The notes under the pieces: model-generated
Seen by the model: only the letters and a program-made list of their open reading frames with translations
What the model was told of the DNA's origin: nothing
The model's database searches: none
Made by a program: the position numbers and the translations under genes
Source: Flavobacterium sp.
GTDB lineage: Bacteria > Bacteroidota > Bacteroidia > Flavobacteriales > Flavobacteriaceae
Direction: 5' to 3'
DNA: 8,787 nucleotides
Assembly (NCBI GenBank): GCA_030682755.1
Contig: JAUXNR010000462.1
Coordinates: 1 to 8,787 of the forward strand
Part shown: positions 5,916 to 8,787 of the stretch, in pieces
Layout: the number at the start of each line of letters is the position of its first letter
Numbering within the stretch: position 1 is the stretch's first letter

Positions 5916-7526
5916 ATGCAAAAAAAGTTAATAAAAGTGCACCCTTCAGACAATGTAATCGTTGCTTTAGTTGATATAGAGCAAGGAGAAACCATTGTGT
6001 TTGAAGAGAAAGCCATCACTACTGCCACAGCGGTTAAAGCAAAACATAAAATTGCCGAAACAGATTTTGTGCTTGGCGATAGTATATATATGTATGGCGT
6101 TTTGATTGGTAAAGCAAGCCAACCCATTCAAAAAGGAGAGGTGCTAACCACATTAAATGTAAAACACCAAAGCGAAAAAGTTTCACACAAAACAAGTACT
6201 ACAGCGTGGACTCCACCAAATGTTGACAAATGGAAAGACCGCACTTTTATGGGCTACCATCGAAAAGACGGTCAAGTGGGCACCGCTAATGTTTGGTTGT
6301 TTTTTCCTTTGGTATTTTGTGAAAATAAAAACATTGAACGATTAAGAGAAGTGTTTGAAGAATTAGTGCCTAAAAAGACGGATTCTTACAAAGAATTATT
6401 ACGCTCATTGATTTCTAATACACCCGAAAAATCATTTCAAACCGAAAGCAATCAAAAACCAACCTTTGATAACATTGAAGTAAAATTCATTACCCATCAA
6501 GGGGGTTGTGGTGGAATCCGACAAGATTCTGAAAGTTTAGCCCGACTTTTAGCGGGTTATGTAAACAACCCTAACGTAGCCGGAGCAACCGTCTTGAGTT
6601 TAGGATGTCAGAATTTACAAATTGAATTATTTCAAAAAACCTTAAAAGAAGTCAACCCCAATCTGGATAAAGAAGTAATTATCTACGAACAACAGCAAAT
6701 GGGAACCGTAGATACAATGCTACAAACCATCATTAAAGATTCGTATGAAGCCATTAAACGTGCCAATGAAATTGAACGTAAACCGGCACCTTTATCCAAA
6801 CTTACAATCGGTTTAGAGTGTGGTGGATCAGATGGGTTTTCAGGAATTTCAGCCAATCCTGCATTGGGACATGTTTCTGATATTTTAGCAGCTTTAGGCG
6901 GAAAAAGTATTTTAGCAGAATTCCCCGAATTATGTGGTGTGGAACAAGAGTTAATGAACCGATGTGTGACCGAAGAAAAAGCGAATAAGTTTTTGTCTTT
7001 GATGAAAGCGTATGAAAAATCAGTTGTAGATGCAGGTTCCGGTTTTGATATGAATCCATCACCGGGTAATATCAAAGACGGTTTAATTACAGATGCCATG
7101 AAATCAGCAGGAGCTGCTAAAAAAGGCGGAACTTCACCTGTGGTTGATGTATTGGATTATGGTGAATATGTATCAGAATCAGGTTTGAATTTGTTAAACA
7201 CTCCCGGAAATGATGTGGAAAGCACCACGGCAATGGTAGGTTCAGGAGCTACAATCGTTTTATTTACAACAGGATTGGGAACTCCAACGGGCAATCCGAT
7301 CACTCCGGTAATTAAAGTTTCTTCCAATTCTATTTTGGCTCAACGAATGAACGATATTATTGATGTGGATACAGGTGCTGTAATTCGTGGTGAAAAAACC
7401 ATTGAAGAAGTGGGAGATAACCTTCTTAATTATATTATTGAAGTGGCTAGCGGAAGAATCATCGCCAAAGCAGCTCAATTGAATCAAGATGATTTTATTC
7501 CTTGGAAACGAGGGGTGTCATTATAA
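5916..7526 (+). CDS. uxaA: Altronate dehydratase, full length with N-terminal SAF domain
   Basis: The product removes water from D-altronate to give 2-dehydro-3-deoxy-D-gluconate; characterised members depend on a divalent metal such as iron. It has 536 residues, somewhat longer than E. coli UxaA (495). The N-terminal SAF domain covers about residues 5-85 (VHPSDNVIVALVDIEQGETI). The catalytic part begins at MGYHRKDGQVGTANVW (112-127) and includes HQGGCGG (194-200), VLSLGCQN (226-233), GLECGGSDGFSGISANPALG (299-318), NPSPGNIKDGL (380-390) and GLGTPTGNPITPVIKV (453-468). The extra length is mostly the linker of about residues 150-190. It starts 10 bases after uxaB, is the last gene of the operon, and is followed by a terminator. 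Galactarate dehydratase is the nearest alternative, but the uxaB neighbour favours altronate. Confidence 0.94.
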   Translation: MQKKLIKVHPSDNVIVALVDIEQGETIVFEEKAITTATAVKAKHKIAETDFVLGDSIYMYGVLIGKASQPIQKGEVLTTLNVKHQSEKVSHKTSTTAWTPPNVDKWKDRTFMGYHRKDGQVGTANVWLFFPLVFCENKNIERLREVFEELVPKKTDSYKELLRSLISNTPEKSFQTESNQKPTFDNIEVKFITHQGGCGGIRQDSESLARLLAGYVNNPNVAGATVLSLGCQNLQIELFQKTLKEVNPNLDKEVIIYEQQQMGTVDTMLQTIIKDSYEAIKRANEIERKPAPLSKLTIGLECGGSDGFSGISANPALGHVSDILAALGGKSILAEFPELCGVEQELMNRCVTEEKANKFLSLMKAYEKSVVDAGSGFDMNPSPGNIKDGLITDAMKSAGAAKKGGTSPVVDVLDYGEYVSESGLNLLNTPGNDVESTTAMVGSGATIVLFTTGLGTPTGNPITPVIKVSSNSILAQRMNDIIDVDTGAVIRGEKTIEEVGDNLLNYIIEVASGRIIAKAAQLNQDDFIPWKRGVSL

Positions 7527-7550
7527 TTTTTTTTGTTGGTAACTATTGTT

Positions 7551-7589
7551 AAAAATCCGTTTAGAATATAATTCCAAACGGATTTTTTT
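7551..7589. terminator. Bidirectional rho-independent terminator between convergent uxaA and lacI-type genes
   Basis: A 12-pair stem, AAAAATCCGTTT (7551-7562) with AAACGGATTTTT (7576-7587), continues past one A/C mismatch into GAAT/ATTC (7564-7567 with 7571-7574) around an ATA loop. A run of seven T (7583-7589) follows on the plus strand, and the A run at 7551-7555 gives T residues on the minus strand, so both operons can end here. The minus-strand regulator's stop codon (7588-7590) lies directly against the stem. Confidence 0.9.
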
Positions 7590-8613
7590 AATTTTTAGGA
7601 AGTAATTTTCGGGTTGATTTTCTCAAAATTAATTCAGGTTCCAAAACCACTTTCTTTTCAATTTTTATATTGTCAGAATTTGAGACTTGTTCCAAAAACA
7701 CTTTAGCAGTCATTCTTCCCATTTCCAACGGAAACTGGTCAATCGTACTGATGGATAATTCCATAAACATCGTAAAAGGCTCATTACTAAATCCAATGAC
7801 CGAAAAATCAGTTGGTATCTTTATGTTTTTGGTTTTTAATTCTTGTATGGCTCCCAATGCAGCAAAATCACTCGAAGAAAAAATGGCATCAGGGGGTGAA
7901 GGTAATTTCAGTAATTTATTAACGGCTTTTCTACCGTCTTCAATCGTACTTTTTGTTTGCACCACATAATCTTTAATAAAGTCCATTTTGTTGTCAAGTA
8001 AAGCTTGTTTATAGCCCAAAAAACGGTCTTTAAAAATTTCAATATTGGTATCACCTGATAAATAGGCAATTCTTTTGCAGCCCGTATCAATAAGGTGTTG
8101 CGTAGCTTTATAACCGCCGTCAAAGTCATTAATTGTGACAGAACTCACATGCTTCATTGTTTTCTTTCTGTCAAAAAAGACTAACGGAACTTCTTTTTTC
8201 ATAATTCGATCAAAAGTAGCAGCATTGTTACTTGAGGTAGAAATCAAAATTCCATCTACTTGGGAATTTAAAAGGGCATCAATATCGGCCACTTCTTTAG
8301 CTTCATTTCCATCGGTTTGACAAATGATTACATGATAGCCGTGTTGATTTAATTCTTCTTCAATACCACGAATCACAGACCCAAAAAAGTTACTGTCAAT
8401 TCTGGGAACTATAACGCCAACATTGTTACTTTTCCCACTTTTTAAAGCAAGGGCCAGTTTGTTTTGTTCATAGTTCATTTTTGAAGCCATGTTCATCACC
8501 AACTCCTTCGTGGATTCACTAATATTCGGATTGTTGTTTAGGGCTCTTGATACAGTTGCGGCTGTTATATTTAGCTTTTTTGCAATGTCATAAATGGTTG
8601 TTTTTTTCTTCAT
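7588..8613 (-). CDS. LacI-family transcriptional regulator, likely uronate-responsive repressor
   Basis: At 341 residues this is a complete LacI-family protein. The helix-turn-helix is at residues 7-26 (IYDIAKKLNI then TAATVSRALN), and the hinge region is KLALALKSGKS (52-62). The type 1 periplasmic-binding-like domain follows: VGVIVPRIDSNFF (65-77), VDGILIS (119-125), PLVFFDR (143-149), NDFDGGYKATQHLI (162-175), RIAYLSGD (181-188), DAIFSSSDFAALGA (242-255) and FSVIGFSNEP (270-279). It should bind DNA as a dimer and respond to a sugar or sugar-acid intermediate; the ligand is inferred from the convergent uronate operon (perhaps a uronate or KDG). It is transcribed towards uxaA, and the two share a terminator. 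ATG 8613 is favoured because the KKKTTIYDIA start is typical. Half-site repeats around its promoter suggest self-regulation. Related to KdgR/ExuR-like LacI regulators by role, not proven by sequence. Confidence 0.93.
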   Translation of the reverse strand: MKKKTTIYDIAKKLNITAATVSRALNNNPNISESTKELVMNMASKMNYEQNKLALALKSGKSNNVGVIVPRIDSNFFGSVIRGIEEELNQHGYHVIICQTDGNEAKEVADIDALLNSQVDGILISTSSNNAATFDRIMKKEVPLVFFDRKKTMKHVSSVTINDFDGGYKATQHLIDTGCKRIAYLSGDTNIEIFKDRFLGYKQALLDNKMDFIKDYVVQTKSTIEDGRKAVNKLLKLPSPPDAIFSSSDFAALGAIQELKTKNIKIPTDFSVIGFSNEPFTMFMELSISTIDQFPLEMGRMTAKVFLEQVSNSDNIKIEKKVVLEPELILRKSTRKLLPKN

Positions 8614-8624
8614 GAAGTAAAAAC

Positions 8625-8725
8625 TTTGTGTAAAAATAGATTAAATAGTCAATTTTTTCTGTACACAAATGTAACAATTAGATTTAATTTTCAATTTTTT
8701 TTATTAAAAAAGGCTTGTAAACAAA
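8625..8725. promoter_or_regulatory. Three TTTGTKTA half-sites around the lacI-type promoter, possible operators
   Basis: TTTGTGTA occurs on the plus strand at 8625-8632 and on the minus strand at 8669-8662, forming a perfect 8-base inverted repeat. A third copy, TTTGTTTA, is on the minus strand at 8725-8718, inside the near-palindrome TTGTAAACAA (8715-8724). The middle copy overlaps the -7 element, the first lies in the leader and the third is upstream of the -33 TTG. The middle copy also makes TACA-CAAA-TGTA (8662-8673). This is the layout expected for LacI-family autorepression, but AT-rich sequence makes such matches easy to find. Confidence 0.35.
8666..8694 (-). promoter_or_regulatory. 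Bacteroidota-type promoter of the full-length lacI-type gene
   Basis: On the minus strand, TTG (8694-8692) is followed by 18 bases and then TACATTTG (8673-8666), matching the TTG / TAnnTTTG pattern described for Bacteroidota primary sigma factors. Transcription would begin near 8660, leaving a leader of roughly 45-50 bases before ATG 8613. The match is by eye only. Confidence 0.6.
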
Positions 8726-8787
8726 GACTTTATTTATAAATACTGTATTTTTAAGCTACTATTTTTAAATTTTATAAAAAAAAACTT

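Larger units (their letters stand above)
8614..8787. other. Upstream region of the lacI-type gene, no coding sequence seen
   Basis: This very AT-rich stretch holds the minus-strand promoter and half-site cluster listed separately. It also has a perfect 12-base AT palindrome, TATTTATAAATA (8731-8742). I see no credible gene, terminator or plus-strand promoter before the window ends, so the neighbour to the right is unknown. Confidence 0.6.

Noticed and set aside
6683..7099. Minus-strand open frame of 138 codons inside uxaA
   Set aside because: It lies wholly antisense to a well-supported gene, resembles no family and has no promoter; the other antisense frames over eda, dctM, uxaB and uxaA were dropped for the same reason.
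8731..8742. Perfect palindrome TATTTATAAATA as an operator
   Set aside because: It is made only of A and T in very AT-rich sequence, so it is easily a chance event, and it is not repeated in the window.

Overview
The window is AT-rich, compactly coded bacterial DNA. It looks like a member of the Bacteroidota, most likely Flavobacteriaceae. The grounds are the low GC content, gene starts preceded by A-rich sequence rather than clear Shine-Dalgarno motifs, and a promoter ahead of the right-hand regulator that fits the Bacteroidota pattern (TTG, 18 bases, TAnnTTTG). I cannot name the genus from the sequence alone.

Layout: positions 1-7526 hold one plus-strand operon for uptake and breakdown of hexuronates, cut by the left edge. 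The order is: 3' part of a YhcH/YjgK/YiaL-family gene; eda (KDPG aldolase); a half-length LacI-family gene; a three-gene TRAP transporter (binding protein, small and large membrane subunits); uxaB (tagaturonate reductase); uxaA (altronate dehydratase). A strong bidirectional terminator lies at 7551-7589. A full-length LacI-family regulator (7588-8613) runs back towards it on the minus strand. Its promoter and a cluster of possible operator half-sites lie in 8614-8787.

How the parts fit: the TRAP system would import a carboxylated sugar. An isomerase (UxaC, not in the window) would give tagaturonate, UxaB reduces it to altronate, UxaA dehydrates that to 2-keto-3-deoxygluconate, a kinase (KdgK, not in the window) phosphorylates it, and Eda cleaves KDPG to pyruvate and glyceraldehyde-3-phosphate. 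The missing uxaC and kdgK probably lie left of position 1 or elsewhere in the genome. The YhcH-like protein may help sugar anomers or ring forms interconvert.

The most unusual part is 994-1678, around the half-length LacI gene. It has only the DNA-binding domain and the first half of the sugar-binding domain. A strong RNA hairpin (1008-1058) precedes it. Both flanking gaps are filled by tiny basic reading frames (22 and 26 codons) whose ends meet the next gene's start exactly (an ATGA overlap and a TAAATG junction). None of these is proven functional, but together they make this the stretch worth testing. The rest of the operon looks conventional. I found no CRISPR array, tRNA, rRNA or mobile element.
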